Assembly (NCBI GenBank): GCA_035456465.1
Contig: DATIDD010000070.1
Location: 43,742-107,741, forward strand
Direction of reading: 5' to 3'
DNA: 64,000 nt
Origin: DATHTC01 sp035456465
GTDB taxonomy: Bacteria; Actinomycetota; Thermoleophilia; Gaiellales; Gaiellaceae
Below the pieces are notes generated by a model, which worked only from the letters and a program-made list of their open reading frames with translations, did no database searches and had not been told where the DNA came from. Each line of letters opens with the position of its first letter. Position 1 is the stretch's first letter. Positions 9,781 to 20,727 of this stretch are shown here, one piece after another. The translations under genes were made by a program, and so were the position numbers.

Positions 9781-9821
9781 GGCAGGGCGGAGGCGGGCTT
9801 CGCCCCGGCGGGGGCCCTGCC
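9781..9821. repeat. REP-like GC-rich inverted repeat
   Basis: Outer arms GGCAGGGC and GCCCTGCC enclose a smaller stem. The core closely matches a second copy at 61658-61687 within pyrK: about 21 of 23 aligned bases agree by eye. It lies between a small membrane protein gene and the RodZ-like gene, immediately next to the 24-bp palindrome. Confidence 0.5.
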
Positions 9822-9835
9822 GGCGGTGTGCGCGG

Positions 9836-10153
9836 TCAGGCGCCGATGTGGTCGAGGTACCAGTAGAAGGCGACGGAGATCGCGCCGGCGAGCGCGAGCG
9901 CGACCCCGAGCGCGCCCAGGAGCCTGCCGACGCGCGCCGTGCCGGCTCCGCGCCGCTGCACGGAGCGCGCGGCGCGTTGGCGACCGCGGCGCGCGAGCAC
10001 GAGCGCGAGCAGCCCGAGCACCAGCGCGGCGGGGACCGCCCACGCCGCCTCGATCAGGCGGATGCGGTCGGTCAGCTCGGCGACCGCGACCGTCACCGGG
10101 AGCGCGGCCGCTGCGAGCAGCCCGACGACGACCGACGCGCGGGCACTCCCCAT
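9836..10153 (-). CDS. small hydrophobic membrane protein, unknown function
   Basis: The 105-residue product has three likely membrane helices (about residues 7-27, 35-55 and 78-100) with an Arg-rich loop between the last two. I recognise no family. It follows the BMP-type permease gene by 10 bases on the same strand and may belong to that transport operon, but nothing in it suggests a transport function. I chose the ATG at 10153; an upstream ATG would overlap the permease gene. Confidence 0.55.
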   Translation of the reverse strand: MGSARASVVVGLLAAAALPVTVAVAELTDRIRLIEAAWAVPAALVLGLLALVLARRGRQRAARSVQRRGAGTARVGRLLGALGVALALAGAISVAFYWYLDHIGA

Positions 10154-10163
10154 GCCGATCCGG

Positions 10164-11366
10164 CTACGCCTTCGTGTACGGCCGCCCGACGGCGGCAGGC
10201 CCGACGGAGCGGCCGATGACACCCACGAGGGCGACGAGCGTCAGGACGTACGGGAGCGTCGAGAGCAGGTTCGCGGAGATGTCGGCCTCGCGCTGGAGCG
10301 GGATCGCGAGCGCGCTCGCGAAGCCGAACAGGAGACATGCGCCGAACGCGCCGAACGGATGCCACTTGCCGAAGATCACGGCGGCGAGGGCGATGAAGCC
10401 GCGTCCCGCGCTCATGTTCTCGTTGAACGTGCCCGTGAAGCCGACGGAGAGGTAGGCGCCGCCGAGCGCGGCCAGCATCCCCGAGATCACGACGGCGACG
10501 TAGCGGACGCCGTAGACCGAGATCCCGACCGTGTCCGCCGCCCGCGGATGCTCCCCGACCGCGCGCAGGCGCAGGCCGATCGGGGTGTGGAAGATGACGA
10601 ACCACGAGACGACGAGGAGCGCGAACATCAGCCAGATCATCAGGCTGAGCTGGCCGAAGACGTCGCCCACGAACGGGATCGAGTCGAGGAAGTCGAGGTG
10701 GACGTCCGGGATGCGCGAGATGTCCGACGGCGTCCCCTGTGGACCGTAGATGTCCCGGAACATGTAGCCGGTGAGGCCGAGCGCGAGGAAGTTGATCGCC
10801 GTGCCGACGACGATCTGGTCGGCGCGCAGGTGGATGCAGAAGATCGCGTGGATGAGCGCGAACAGGCCGCCGAACACCATCGCCATCAGCAGGCCCACGA
10901 CCCAGGAGCCGCTCCAGATCGTCGCCCAGATGCCGAAGAACGCGCCCGCGAGCATCATCCCCTCGAGGCCGATGTTCACGACGCCGGACCGCTCGTTGAT
11001 GATCCCGCCGATCGCGGCGAAGGCGAGCGGTGTCGCGAACCGAAGCATCGACGCGATCAGCCCCGTCGTCACCACGCCCTCGATCGCGGCGTCGCTGCGA
11101 CCCTGCAGCCACAGCGCCGCGGCGATCCCGAGGAGCGACACGACGATCGCCCAGATCCCCAGCTTCCGCTCGTCGCGCATCGCTGCGTAGAGCCCGGCGA
11201 GGGCTCCCGAGATCCCGACCCCGATCGGGGCCCCGACCCCGCCGACCATCCACGGCGGCAGCGCCAGCCAGACGGCGAACAGCCCGAGCGCGATGCCGCC
11301 GATCGCGATCCGGCGCGCGTTGCCGATCTGCGCGAGCCGCGAGATGGGGGCTTCGAACGAGCTCAT
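10164..11366 (-). CDS. BMP-type ABC importer, permease subunit (second)
   Basis: The 400-residue protein has about ten hydrophobic segments and the BPD_transp_2 signature region (GGIINERSGVVNIGLEGMML, near residue 125). This pattern is typical of nucleoside or simple-sugar importers of the YufQ/NupQ type. The ATG overlaps the preceding permease stop as ATGA. With the other permease, the double ATPase and the lipoprotein it forms a full uptake system. An extra 100 residues at the N-terminus, also hydrophobic, precede the conserved domain. Confidence 0.9.
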   Translation of the reverse strand: MSSFEAPISRLAQIGNARRIAIGGIALGLFAVWLALPPWMVGGVGAPIGVGISGALAGLYAAMRDERKLGIWAIVVSLLGIAAALWLQGRSDAAIEGVVTTGLIASMLRFATPLAFAAIGGIINERSGVVNIGLEGMMLAGAFFGIWATIWSGSWVVGLLMAMVFGGLFALIHAIFCIHLRADQIVVGTAINFLALGLTGYMFRDIYGPQGTPSDISRIPDVHLDFLDSIPFVGDVFGQLSLMIWLMFALLVVSWFVIFHTPIGLRLRAVGEHPRAADTVGISVYGVRYVAVVISGMLAALGGAYLSVGFTGTFNENMSAGRGFIALAAVIFGKWHPFGAFGACLLFGFASALAIPLQREADISANLLSTLPYVLTLVALVGVIGRSVGPAAVGRPYTKA

Positions 11367-12639
11367 CCGCCGAGGTCCACCTGCACGCGGGTGGGGCCGG
11401 CGAACCCGACGCGGCGCCGCAGCCCCCACGCGTAGACGATCAGGAGCTCCGCGCCGACGAACAGGATGATCAGCGCCTGGATCATCGTGGCGAGGTTGCC
11501 GGCGAGCTCCGGCGGGAAGACCTCCGGGTCGAGCTGGCGGGTCGAGGTGCCGACCTGGAGGGCGCCGAACAGCAGCGCGGCGAAGAAGATCCCGACCGCC
11601 TTGTTCCGGCCGAGCAGCGCCACCGCGATCCCGATGAAGCCGATGTTGCCGACGTCGAAGTCGTTCGTGGCCACGCGGAACTTCCAGCCTTGGATGTCGA
11701 CGGCGCCGGCCATGCCCGCGAAGGCGCCCGAGATGGCGAGCGCGAGGAAGTAGTTCCTCCCCACGGAGATGCCCCCGTAGCGCGCGCCCTCCGGGTTGAA
11801 CCCGACCGCGCGCACCTCGTACCCGAGCGTCGTCCGGTTGAGGATCACGGAGTAGACGACGAGCGCGGCGATCGCGATGAAGAGGCCCGCGTGCAGCGGC
11901 TGCAGCCCGCTGCCGATCGGCCACAGCTGGGCCGACTCGACGACGTCGTTCGAGCGCGGGATCGACGGCTGGTCGCCCTGGAGCGGCCCGCCGAGCTCGA
12001 ACAGGTACTTGCCGACGTAGATCGCGACCCAGTTGAGCATGATCGTGGAGATCACCTCGTGCGCCCCGACGGTCGCGCGCAGGAAGCCCGCGATCCCGCC
12101 CCAGACGAAGCCGGCGAAGGTCGCCGCGGCCGCGGCGAGCAGGATGTGGAGCGGGCGCGGCAGCCCCTCCAGGTGGAGGCCGACGAACAGGGCGGCGATG
12201 ACGCCGACCCAGTACTGGCCCTGACCGCCGATGTTGAACATGCCGCAGCGGAAGGCGAAGGCGACGGCGAGCGCGGTCAGGATCAGCGGCGTGGTGATGA
12301 TCAGCGTCTGCTGGAGGTCGCCCCAGGCGGCGCGCGTCTCCTGGCCGGTGACCCAGAGCCACGGGTAGACGAGACCGGTGCCGTCGAAGACCGCCTTGTA
12401 CGCGCCGAACGGGCTGTGCCCGGTGAACAGGATCACGAGCCCGCCGATGAGGAAGGCGAGGATCGCGGCCGCGAGCGGGATGAGCACGCCGCCGGCCCGG
12501 GTCGAGAACCACTCTGCGACCGCGCCCGCGCCGCTGGGCCCGCGTTCGGCCGGGGGCTGCGTCGCCGGGTCGGCGGGGCGCTCGCCCGAGTCCATCCCCT
12601 GCGTTCCGTCCTGCCCCTCGGGCGGCGGCTGCGACTCGC

Positions 12640-12643
<4 letters not shown>
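11363..12643 (-). CDS. BMP-type ABC importer, permease subunit (first)
   Basis: The 426-residue inner-membrane protein has a Pro/Gly-rich cytoplasmic N-terminus of about 45 residues, then the BPD_transp_2 domain with AFRCGMFNIGGQGQ near residue 135, resembling YufP/NupP. It pairs with the permease encoded downstream to form the channel. GTG start, overlapping the ATPase stop as GTGA. Confidence 0.9.
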
Positions 12644-14169
<1,526 letters not shown>

Positions 14170-14185
14170 GGGTTCGGGAAAGCGT

Positions 14186-14215
14186 AACGGGGCGGGCGGC
14201 CACGCCCGCCCCGTT
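14186..14215 (-). terminator. strong intercistronic hairpin between lipoprotein and ATPase genes
   Basis: AACGGGGCGGGCG and its exact reverse complement form a 13-bp stem with a 4-base loop, 15 bases after the lipoprotein stop. There is no U-tract. Such stems after the binding-protein gene of an importer operon usually protect the upstream message or reduce read-through into the transporter genes. Confidence 0.6.
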
Positions 14216-14230
14216 GAACCGCCTCGGCGG

Positions 14231-15283
14231 CTAGCCGACCGTCTCCGGGATCTCGATCTCCCCGTCGATGATCATCTGCTTCTGCTCGTCGACCTTGTCG
14301 AGGATCGCCTGGTCGGTGAACTTCGGGCTGATCTTGCCGAGCCCGACGCCGTCCTCCGCGAGGCCGTAGGTGGTCACGCCGCCGCCCTCGAAGGAGCCGT
14401 CGGCCTGCTTCTGGATCGTGTCGAACACGGCCACGTCGACCTTCTTCTGCGCCGACGTGAGCACGTGGTCGCCGAGGAACGACTGGTCGGCGTCGACGCC
14501 GATGCCCCAGACGCCCTTCTCCTTCGCGGCGTCGAGCGCGCCGAGACCGCAGCCGCCCGCGACCTGGAACACCACGTCGGAGCCCTTCGCGATCTGGTCG
14601 AGCGCGACCTCCTTGCACTTCGCCTGGTCGACGAAGTCCTGGGAGTAGCCGTTCAGCGTCTTCGTCCCGGCCTTCGCGTCCACCGCCGCCTTCTGGTACC
14701 CGGCGATGAAGCGGTCGACCGGTGGGATCTTCTGACCGCCGACGCTCGAGATGGTGCCGGTCTTCGACACGAGCGCGGCCATGTAGCCGACGAGGTAGCC
14801 GACCTCCTGCTCCTTGAAGAGCAGGCCCTGCAGGTTCGACGGCGGTGCCTCGTAGGCGTTGTCGACGATCGCGAAGTTCACGTCGGGGTACTCCTCCGCG
14901 GCCTTCTGCGTCGCCTCCCCCATGAGGAAGCCGACGGAGATGACCAGGTTGTAGCCCTGCTCCGCGCACTCCGACAGGTTCGGGATGTAATCGGCGTCGG
15001 ACTTCGACTCGAGCACACGCGTCTCGACGCCGAGCTCGCTCTTCGCCCGCTCCAGGCCCTGATTGGCGAGCGAGTTGAAGCCGCGGTCGTTCAGGCCGCC
15101 GATGTCGGTGACGAGGCAGACCTTCGTCGCCTCGCCGCCGGCGGCGCCGGTGTCGGTCCCGCCGCCTTCCGTGGCCGCCGCCGTCGTTCCGGCGCCCTCC
15201 TCGTCGTCGCCGCCGCAGCCGGCCGCGACGAGGGCGAGCACCGCGACGAGCGCGGCCACCAGCCACAGCAGTCTCTTACTCAA
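14231..15283 (-). CDS. BMP family substrate-binding lipoprotein
   Basis: The 350-residue precursor has a lipoprotein signal with lipobox VAAGC (Cys about 23), a Gly/Thr/Glu linker, and the BMP/Med domain (ATKVCLVTDIGGLNDRGFN onward). It is the external binding component of the importer encoded just downstream. Characterised relatives bind purine nucleosides. The TTG start is set by an AGGAGG 8 bases upstream. It is the first gene of the operon and is followed by a strong hairpin, consistent with higher expression of the binding protein. Confidence 0.93.
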   Translation of the reverse strand: MSKRLLWLVAALVAVLALVAAGCGGDDEEGAGTTAAATEGGGTDTGAAGGEATKVCLVTDIGGLNDRGFNSLANQGLERAKSELGVETRVLESKSDADYIPNLSECAEQGYNLVISVGFLMGEATQKAAEEYPDVNFAIVDNAYEAPPSNLQGLLFKEQEVGYLVGYMAALVSKTGTISSVGGQKIPPVDRFIAGYQKAAVDAKAGTKTLNGYSQDFVDQAKCKEVALDQIAKGSDVVFQVAGGCGLGALDAAKEKGVWGIGVDADQSFLGDHVLTSAQKKVDVAVFDTIQKQADGSFEGGGVTTYGLAEDGVGLGKISPKFTDQAILDKVDEQKQMIIDGEIEIPETVG

Positions 15284-15291
15284 CGAAATTG

Positions 15292-15297
15292 CCTCCT
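15292..15297 (-). promoter_or_regulatory. Shine-Dalgarno AGGAGG deciding the TTG start of the BMP lipoprotein
   Basis: A full AGGAGG lies 8 bases before the TTG at 15283. The TTG is followed by SKRLL and a lipoprotein signal, so the unusual start codon is well supported. Confidence 0.7.
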
Positions 15298-15386
15298 CTA
15301 CCCGGGTCCGTTGATGCCGCGGCGATCCTAATCGGCGCGGGCGGACGGCGCTACCTCGCGCAACAGAGGCTGAACGGACGGCGGGG

Positions 15387-17600
15387 CTAGCCCGACTGCG
15401 CCGCCAGCACGCGCTCGAGCTCCTCCTCGGCCACGAGCACACGCCGCGGCTTCGAGCCCTCGTACCCGGAGATGATCCCGCGACGCTCGAGCATGTCCAC
15501 GAGCCGGCCCGCACGCGTGTACCCGACGCGCAGGCGGCGCTGGAGCAGGGACACGGACGCCGTCTGCGTCTGCACGACGATCTCGATCGCCCGGTCGAGC
15601 AGCGGGTCCTCGTCCGGGTCGAACTCGCCGTCGAGGTCGTCGCCGGCGTCCGGCGGGGGCTCGGGCGCCTCGAGCAGCGACTCGTCGAGCTGCTGCTCGC
15701 GCTGGACGCGCGCCTGGTCGACCACGAGGGCGATCTCCTCCTCCGAGACGAACGCGCCCTGGACGCGCTGGAGGCGCGACGTCCCGAGCGGCTTGAACAG
15801 CATGTCGCCCTGCCCGAGGAGGGCCTCCGCGCCCGACTGGTCGAGGATCACGCGGCTGTCGGTCTGGGACGAGACGGCGAACGCGATCCGGCTCGGGACG
15901 TTGGCCTTGATCATCCCGGTGATCACGTCGACGGAGGGTCGCTGCGTCGCGAGCACGAGGTGGATCCCGACGGCGCGCGACTTCTGCGCCAGCCGGATCA
16001 CCGCGTCCTCGACCGCCTGCGGGCTGACCATCATCAGGTCGGCGAGCTCGTCGATCACGACGAGCAGGTACGGCAGCGTGTCCTCGTTCCGCTTGCGGAA
16101 GGCGCGGTTCGCCTCGGCGAGGTTGCGCGCGCGGACGAACGAGAGGCGCTCGTAGCGGCGCTCCATCTCGGCCACGAGGTTGGTGAGGACGGAGCTCGCC
16201 TCCTTCGGGCTCGACACGACGGGCGTGAGCAGGTGGGGGATCGACTCGTAGTAGTTGAGCTCGATCCGCTTCGGGTCGATCAGGATCATCCGGCACTCGT
16301 CCGGCGTCGAGCGCAGCAGGATCGAGGTCAGGATCGTGTTGATGCAGCCCGACTTGCCCGAGCCGGTGGTGCCCGCGATCAGGATGTGCGGCATCCGCGC
16401 GAGGTCGGCCCAGACCGCCGTGCCGGAGATGTCCTTGCCGAGCCACACCGCCAGCGGGCTCGCGGTCGCGGGCAGGTCGTCGAAGATGTCGCCGAGCGTG
16501 ACGAGGTTCGGGCTCGCGTTGGGGACCTCGACGCCGACCGCCTGCTTGCCGGGGATCGGCGCCAGGATGCGGATCTCCGTCGTGGCGAGCGCGTACGAGA
16601 GGTCGTCCTTCAGCGCCGCCACCTTCGACACCTTCGTGCCCGGCGCGAGCTGCAGCTCGTAGCGGGTGACGCGCGGTCCCGAGATCTGGCCGACGACGGT
16701 CGCATCGATCCCGAAGTGCGCGAGCGTCTGGACGAGGAGCGCGGCGACCCGCTCCCCGGCGTCCGACGCCGCCGCCGTGGCCGCCTTGCCGCGCCTGAGC
16801 ACGCTGCGGTCGGGCAGGCGGTACTCGCCGTGCACCGGCGGCCTCGCGTCGAACAGGCTCGGATGCTCGTCCGTGGGCTCGTGCCCGTGGCCGTCGCCGG
16901 GCTCGATCAGGAGCGGCGCGGATGCGTCGTGGTCGGTGACGACGTCCGGGAAGTCGTGCTCGGCGTCGACGGGCGGCGAGAGCACCGGCGGAGGCCCCGA
17001 GGCGAACGCGGGCACCGGTGCGGCGACCGCGTGCTCCACGCGCCGCCGGGCCCCCACGTTCGCCCGCTCGTGCGCGCGGCGGAGCGCGTGGCCAGACCGC
17101 CGGAGGATCGCCCCTGCGGACGCGCCGGTGAGCAAGAGCGCCCCGGCGGCCAGCGCCGTCACGCCGAGGATCGTCGCGCCGGTCTCCCCCACGAGCCAGG
17201 AGCACCCGCGCTCGAGCGCCTCCCCGACCGCTCCGCCGTGGGCCGCGCCGAGCGCGAGCAGTCCGCCGGGGATCGCGACGGCGAGCCCCGTTCTGAACGG
17301 GTTGACGTCGACGAGGTCGCTGCGCGCGACCATCAGGGCGCCGATGCCCACGAGCGCCGCGGGCGCCGCGTAGGCCCCCCAACCGATCGCGGCGATGACG
17401 GCGTCCGCGAACGCCCCGCCGACCACGCCGCCGTCCCAGCTCAGGTAGAGGACGCTGCCGAGGAAGGTCCCGAGCGCGACGAGCGCGAGGCCCCAGAGCT
17501 CCGGGTGGTGGTGCGAGCGCGTCGTGCTGCGCCGGCGCTTCTTGCGGATCCGCGCCGGCGTCTTCGGGCGCAGCCTTCTCGTGCGCTTCCTGCGCGACAT
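15387..17600 (-). CDS. ftsK: DNA translocase FtsK/SpoIIIE
   Basis: The 737-residue protein has a very basic N-terminus and about four membrane helices (residues 35-165). A short linker follows, then the alpha/beta motor with Walker A GTTGSGKS at 410-417 and Walker B LLVVIDELADLM, and a C-terminal winged-helix gamma domain (about 665-730). It pumps chromosome termini through the division septum. It is a compact form, without the long linker of the Escherichia coli protein. Confidence 0.95.
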   Translation of the reverse strand: MSRRKRTRRLRPKTPARIRKKRRRSTTRSHHHPELWGLALVALGTFLGSVLYLSWDGGVVGGAFADAVIAAIGWGAYAAPAALVGIGALMVARSDLVDVNPFRTGLAVAIPGGLLALGAAHGGAVGEALERGCSWLVGETGATILGVTALAAGALLLTGASAGAILRRSGHALRRAHERANVGARRRVEHAVAAPVPAFASGPPPVLSPPVDAEHDFPDVVTDHDASAPLLIEPGDGHGHEPTDEHPSLFDARPPVHGEYRLPDRSVLRRGKAATAAASDAGERVAALLVQTLAHFGIDATVVGQISGPRVTRYELQLAPGTKVSKVAALKDDLSYALATTEIRILAPIPGKQAVGVEVPNASPNLVTLGDIFDDLPATASPLAVWLGKDISGTAVWADLARMPHILIAGTTGSGKSGCINTILTSILLRSTPDECRMILIDPKRIELNYYESIPHLLTPVVSSPKEASSVLTNLVAEMERRYERLSFVRARNLAEANRAFRKRNEDTLPYLLVVIDELADLMMVSPQAVEDAVIRLAQKSRAVGIHLVLATQRPSVDVITGMIKANVPSRIAFAVSSQTDSRVILDQSGAEALLGQGDMLFKPLGTSRLQRVQGAFVSEEEIALVVDQARVQREQQLDESLLEAPEPPPDAGDDLDGEFDPDEDPLLDRAIEIVVQTQTASVSLLQRRLRVGYTRAGRLVDMLERRGIISGYEGSKPRRVLVAEEELERVLAAQSG

Positions 17601-17633
17601 GACCGTCGCTTCGCCGCCGTCCGCGGCGCTCCT

Positions 17634-18176
17634 CTATTCGCCGCGCCGACGCTTGCCGACGCGGGCACCGCCGGCGCTCGCGCGGTGCCGCACGCGCTCC
17701 TCGCCGCTCCGGAACATCGATACGACCCCGTTCGTCTCGAGGATCGCGGTGTCGACCTCGTCGAGGTCGCGGAACCCCTGACGCCGGGCGATCGCCAGCA
17801 GCTCCGGCATGGAGATCCCGGCGTTGCGCAGCGCGCGATGGTCCGGCCGGCCGTCGGCGACGAGCGTCGAGGGCTCGCCCTCCACGACGCCCGCCACGCG
17901 CGGGATGGCATACGACACCCGGCTCACGGCCTCGTTGACCGCGAAGAGCGTGACGGCTCCGATGACGGCGCCGGTCACCGAGTTGTCGGCGCCGATGATC
18001 CCGTTCTGGACGGCGTTGGCGACGAGCAGGAGCACGACGAGGTCGAGCGTGTTCGTCTGGCCGAGCTCCCGCTTGCCCACGACGCGGAGCGCGGCGACGA
18101 GGAAGCCGTAGAGCAGGAGCGCCCGCAGCACCTTCTCGACCACGGGCAGCGGCAGCGAGAACATGTCGTGCCACAT
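17634..18176 (-). CDS. DUF421 (YetF-type) membrane protein
   Basis: The 180-residue protein has three N-terminal hydrophobic helices with the family motifs RVVGKRELGQ and ANAVQNG near residues 31-58. A soluble domain containing GISMPELLAIARRQGF and DVDTAILETNG follows. The family is widespread in spore-formers and actinobacteria, with roles in germination or stress but no settled biochemical function. It lies 33 bases upstream of ftsK on the same strand; the link is probably only positional. Confidence 0.85.
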   Translation of the reverse strand: MWHDMFSLPLPVVEKVLRALLLYGFLVAALRVVGKRELGQTNTLDLVVLLLVANAVQNGIIGADNSVTGAVIGAVTLFAVNEAVSRVSYAIPRVAGVVEGEPSTLVADGRPDHRALRNAGISMPELLAIARRQGFRDLDEVDTAILETNGVVSMFRSGEERVRHRASAGGARVGKRRRGE

Positions 18177-18212
18177 CCCGCCCTGTTCCTGCGGGCGGCC
18201 CGGTTCCCTGCG

Positions 18213-18941
18213 TCAGTCCGCGGCCGAGAGCGCGAACGCGGCGGCGAAGCCGAGCGCGGTGACGAGGCCGACGAGCGGCCCTGCCTCCTCGTAGGCCTCG
18301 GGGAAGAGCGTGTCGGCGAGCATGCAGAGGATCGCGCCCGCGGCGAAGGCCTGCACGAACGCGAGCACGCCCGGCGAGACGCCGTCGAGCAATCCGTAGC
18401 CGAGCGCGGATGCGAGCGCGGACACGGCCACGACGGCCGCCCAGGTGCCGAGGATCCCCGCCCTCGTGTGCCCCGCGCGGCGCATCCCCGTCGAGGACGA
18501 GAGCGCCTCGGGGAAGTTCGAGATGAAGACCGCGGCGACGAACGCCAGGCCGACCTCGCCCCCGTCGAGCAGGGTCGCCCCGAGCGCGACCGACTCGGGG
18601 ATCCCGTCGAGCAGCGCGCCGAGCAGCAGCGCCGATCCCGCCGCGCCCGCCATCTGGCCGCCCGAGCGCTTGCGCTCGCCCGCGCCGCGCAGGGTGAGCA
18701 ACAGGTCGCCGACGTAGAACGCCGCCGCCCCGGCGAGCAGTCCGATCGTGACGCCCGTGCCGCCGGCGCGATCGTAGGCCTCCCGGGTCAGGTCGAACGC
18801 GAGCGCCGACACGAGCGCGCCCGCCCCGAACCCGGCGATGATCCCGAGCGGCCGGCCGGGTGCCCGCCAGAAGGCCCCGACGAGGGCCCCGACGAGGAGC
18901 GCCGAGGCGGCGACGAAGCCCCAGAAGGCGGCGCCGAGCAC
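18213..18941 (-). CDS. ZIP family metal transporter
   Basis: The 242-residue membrane protein has about eight hydrophobic segments. Helix IV has the DGIPESVALG motif, and the following helix has SNFPEALSSS; both contain the metal-site His/Asn-Glu pattern of ZIP carriers with Asp or Asn in place of the usual His. This GufA-like variant could transport zinc, iron or manganese. The GTG start has GGAG 5 bases upstream. The gene follows the nucleoside hydrolase by 2 bases, but the roles look unrelated. Confidence 0.85.
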   Translation of the reverse strand: MLGAAFWGFVAASALLVGALVGAFWRAPGRPLGIIAGFGAGALVSALAFDLTREAYDRAGGTGVTIGLLAGAAAFYVGDLLLTLRGAGERKRSGGQMAGAAGSALLLGALLDGIPESVALGATLLDGGEVGLAFVAAVFISNFPEALSSSTGMRRAGHTRAGILGTWAAVVAVSALASALGYGLLDGVSPGVLAFVQAFAAGAILCMLADTLFPEAYEEAGPLVGLVTALGFAAAFALSAAD

Positions 18942-18943
18942 GG

Positions 18944-19876
18944 CTACTCCAGCGTGGCGAGCCGTTTCAGCAGCAGCGCGAAGAAGGCGTCCCGGTCGAT
19001 CGCGACGCCCACGTGCGCGTTCGGCTCGTGGCCGGTCCGCCGCCACAGGTCGACGACCGTCCGCCCGCGGCAGAGCTCCGACTGCGTGTCGACGGCGACG
19101 TGCCGGTGCGCCGTCTCGACGAGGTCGTCGCGCAGCACGTGCGCGACGGCGACGGCGTCGTGGATCGGCGAGTCCTCGGAGCCGTACGTCTCGCGGTGGT
19201 AGATCGAGAAGAAGTCGTACAGCTCGGCCACGAAGCGCCCGACGCGGCCGCGCTCGCGCAGGTGCTCGGCCATCGCGCGGGTCATCAGCGCCTCGTGCGT
19301 GACGTCGAGGCCGATCATCGTGAGGTCGATCCCGCTGCGAAACACGCGCTCGGCGGCCTCGGGATCGGCCCAGACGTTGAACTCGGCCGCAGGGGTGACG
19401 TTGCCCTCGGCGATCGCCCCGCCCATGAGGACGATCCGGCCGATCCGGTGCGCCTCGTCGGGGTAGCGCGCGAGGAACAGCGCCACGTTCGTGAGCGGGC
19501 CGATCGGGATCAGCGTCACCGGGCCGTCCGCCTGCCGCGCCCGCTCGGCGATGAAGTCGACGGCGTGGAGGCCGTGCGGCGGGCGGCTCGGCGGCGGCAG
19601 CGACGGGCCGTCGAGCCCCGTCTCGCCGTGGACGTAGGCGGCCACGTAGCGGTCGCGCAGCAGCGGCCGGTCGGCGCCGGCGGCGACCTCCACGTCGGCG
19701 CGGCCGACCAGGTCGAGCACCCGGATCGCGTTCGCCGTCGTCTTCTCGAGCGTCTGGTTGCCCGAGACGGTCGTCACGCCGAGCAGGTCGAGCTCGGGGC
19801 TCGCGAGCGCGAGCAGCAGCGCGATCGCGTCGTCGTGGCCGGGGTCGCAGTCGATGATGACGGGGATCGTCGGCAT
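18944..19876 (-). CDS. nucleoside hydrolase (IunH/RihA-type)
   Basis: The 310-residue enzyme opens with the calcium-binding DCDPGHDDA motif. It also carries GPLTNVAL near 125 and a C-terminal region ending DTQSELCRGRTVVD, with the HDAVAVAH His/Asp pair. It hydrolyses ribonucleosides to base and ribose. Its ATG overlaps the ribokinase stop by one base (TGATG), so cleavage and ribose phosphorylation are co-translated. Specificity between purines and pyrimidines cannot be told. Confidence 0.93.
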   Translation of the reverse strand: MPTIPVIIDCDPGHDDAIALLLALASPELDLLGVTTVSGNQTLEKTTANAIRVLDLVGRADVEVAAGADRPLLRDRYVAAYVHGETGLDGPSLPPPSRPPHGLHAVDFIAERARQADGPVTLIPIGPLTNVALFLARYPDEAHRIGRIVLMGGAIAEGNVTPAAEFNVWADPEAAERVFRSGIDLTMIGLDVTHEALMTRAMAEHLRERGRVGRFVAELYDFFSIYHRETYGSEDSPIHDAVAVAHVLRDDLVETAHRHVAVDTQSELCRGRTVVDLWRRTGHEPNAHVGVAIDRDAFFALLLKRLATLE

Positions 19877-20718
19877 CAGCGCGCCAGTATGGCGTCCACC
19901 TCGGCGGCGGTCGGGAGCGAGGGTTGGGCACCGGGCCGCGACGCGGCGATCGCGCCGGCGGCGCAGGCGCGGGCGAGCGCCTCGTCGCGCGGGCGACCCT
20001 CGAGCAGCGAGACGACGAGGCAGGCCGTGAACGCGTCGCCCGCGGCCGTCCCATCGACGGCGTCGACACGCGGCGGCGCGGCCTGCGCGACCTCCTCCCC
20101 GGCCTCCAGCAGGACGGCGCCCTCCGCGCCGAGCGTCAGCGCGACGAGCCCGCCCGTCCGGCCGACCGCCTCCAGCTCGTAGCGGTTGACGACGAGCAGG
20201 TCGGCCTGTGCGAGGAGCTCCGCCGGCAGCGGCTGCGCCGGCGCGGCGTTGAGGCAGAAGAACCGCGCGCGTCGCCCCGCCTCCGCGACGGCCTCGAGGG
20301 GAACCTCGAGCTGGCAGATGACGGCGTCCGCGGCCTCGACGCCGCGTGCGGCGACGTCGGCGGCGACGAGGCGCGCGTTCGCCCCAGGCGCGACGACGAT
20401 CGTGTTCTCGCCCGCGCTGTCGACGACGATCAGCGCGACACCGGTGGCGTCGTCCGCCGTGACGACCCGCGAGACGTCGACCCCGTCCGCCCGCATCGCG
20501 TCGAGCACCTGCCGCGCCAGCTCGTCCTCGCCGACGCAGCCGACGAAGCGGACGTCCGCGCCCAGGCGGGCGGCCGCGACGGCCTGGTTCGCGCCCTTGC
20601 CGCCGGGGATCCGGCTGAACGTCGCGCCCGTCACGGTCTCGCCGGGGCGGGGCAGCCGCTCCGTCCGGGCGACGAGGTCGAGGTTGGCGGAGCCGACCAC
20701 GGCGACCGACGGGCCCAT
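19876..20718 (-). CDS. rbsK: ribokinase
   Basis: The 280-residue PfkB-family kinase shows the N-terminal signature PGGKGANQAVAAARLGA (about 39-55) and the C-terminal motif DGTAAGDAFTACL with the catalytic Asp in GDAF. It phosphorylates ribose at O5. The adjacent nucleoside hydrolase would supply the ribose. No ribose ABC genes lie beside it, but the BMP importer is 5 kb downstream on the same strand. Confidence 0.92.
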   Translation of the reverse strand: MGPSVAVVGSANLDLVARTERLPRPGETVTGATFSRIPGGKGANQAVAAARLGADVRFVGCVGEDELARQVLDAMRADGVDVSRVVTADDATGVALIVVDSAGENTIVVAPGANARLVAADVAARGVEAADAVICQLEVPLEAVAEAGRRARFFCLNAAPAQPLPAELLAQADLLVVNRYELEAVGRTGGLVALTLGAEGAVLLEAGEEVAQAAPPRVDAVDGTAAGDAFTACLVVSLLEGRPRDEALARACAAGAIAASRPGAQPSLPTAAEVDAILAR

Positions 20719-20727
20719 CCGGAGCGA

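Noticed and set aside
15960..19202. A 1080-codon plus-strand open frame antisense to ftsK and neighbours
   Set aside because: No recognisable domain, Arg/Asp-rich shadow composition; the opposite strand contains four well-supported genes.
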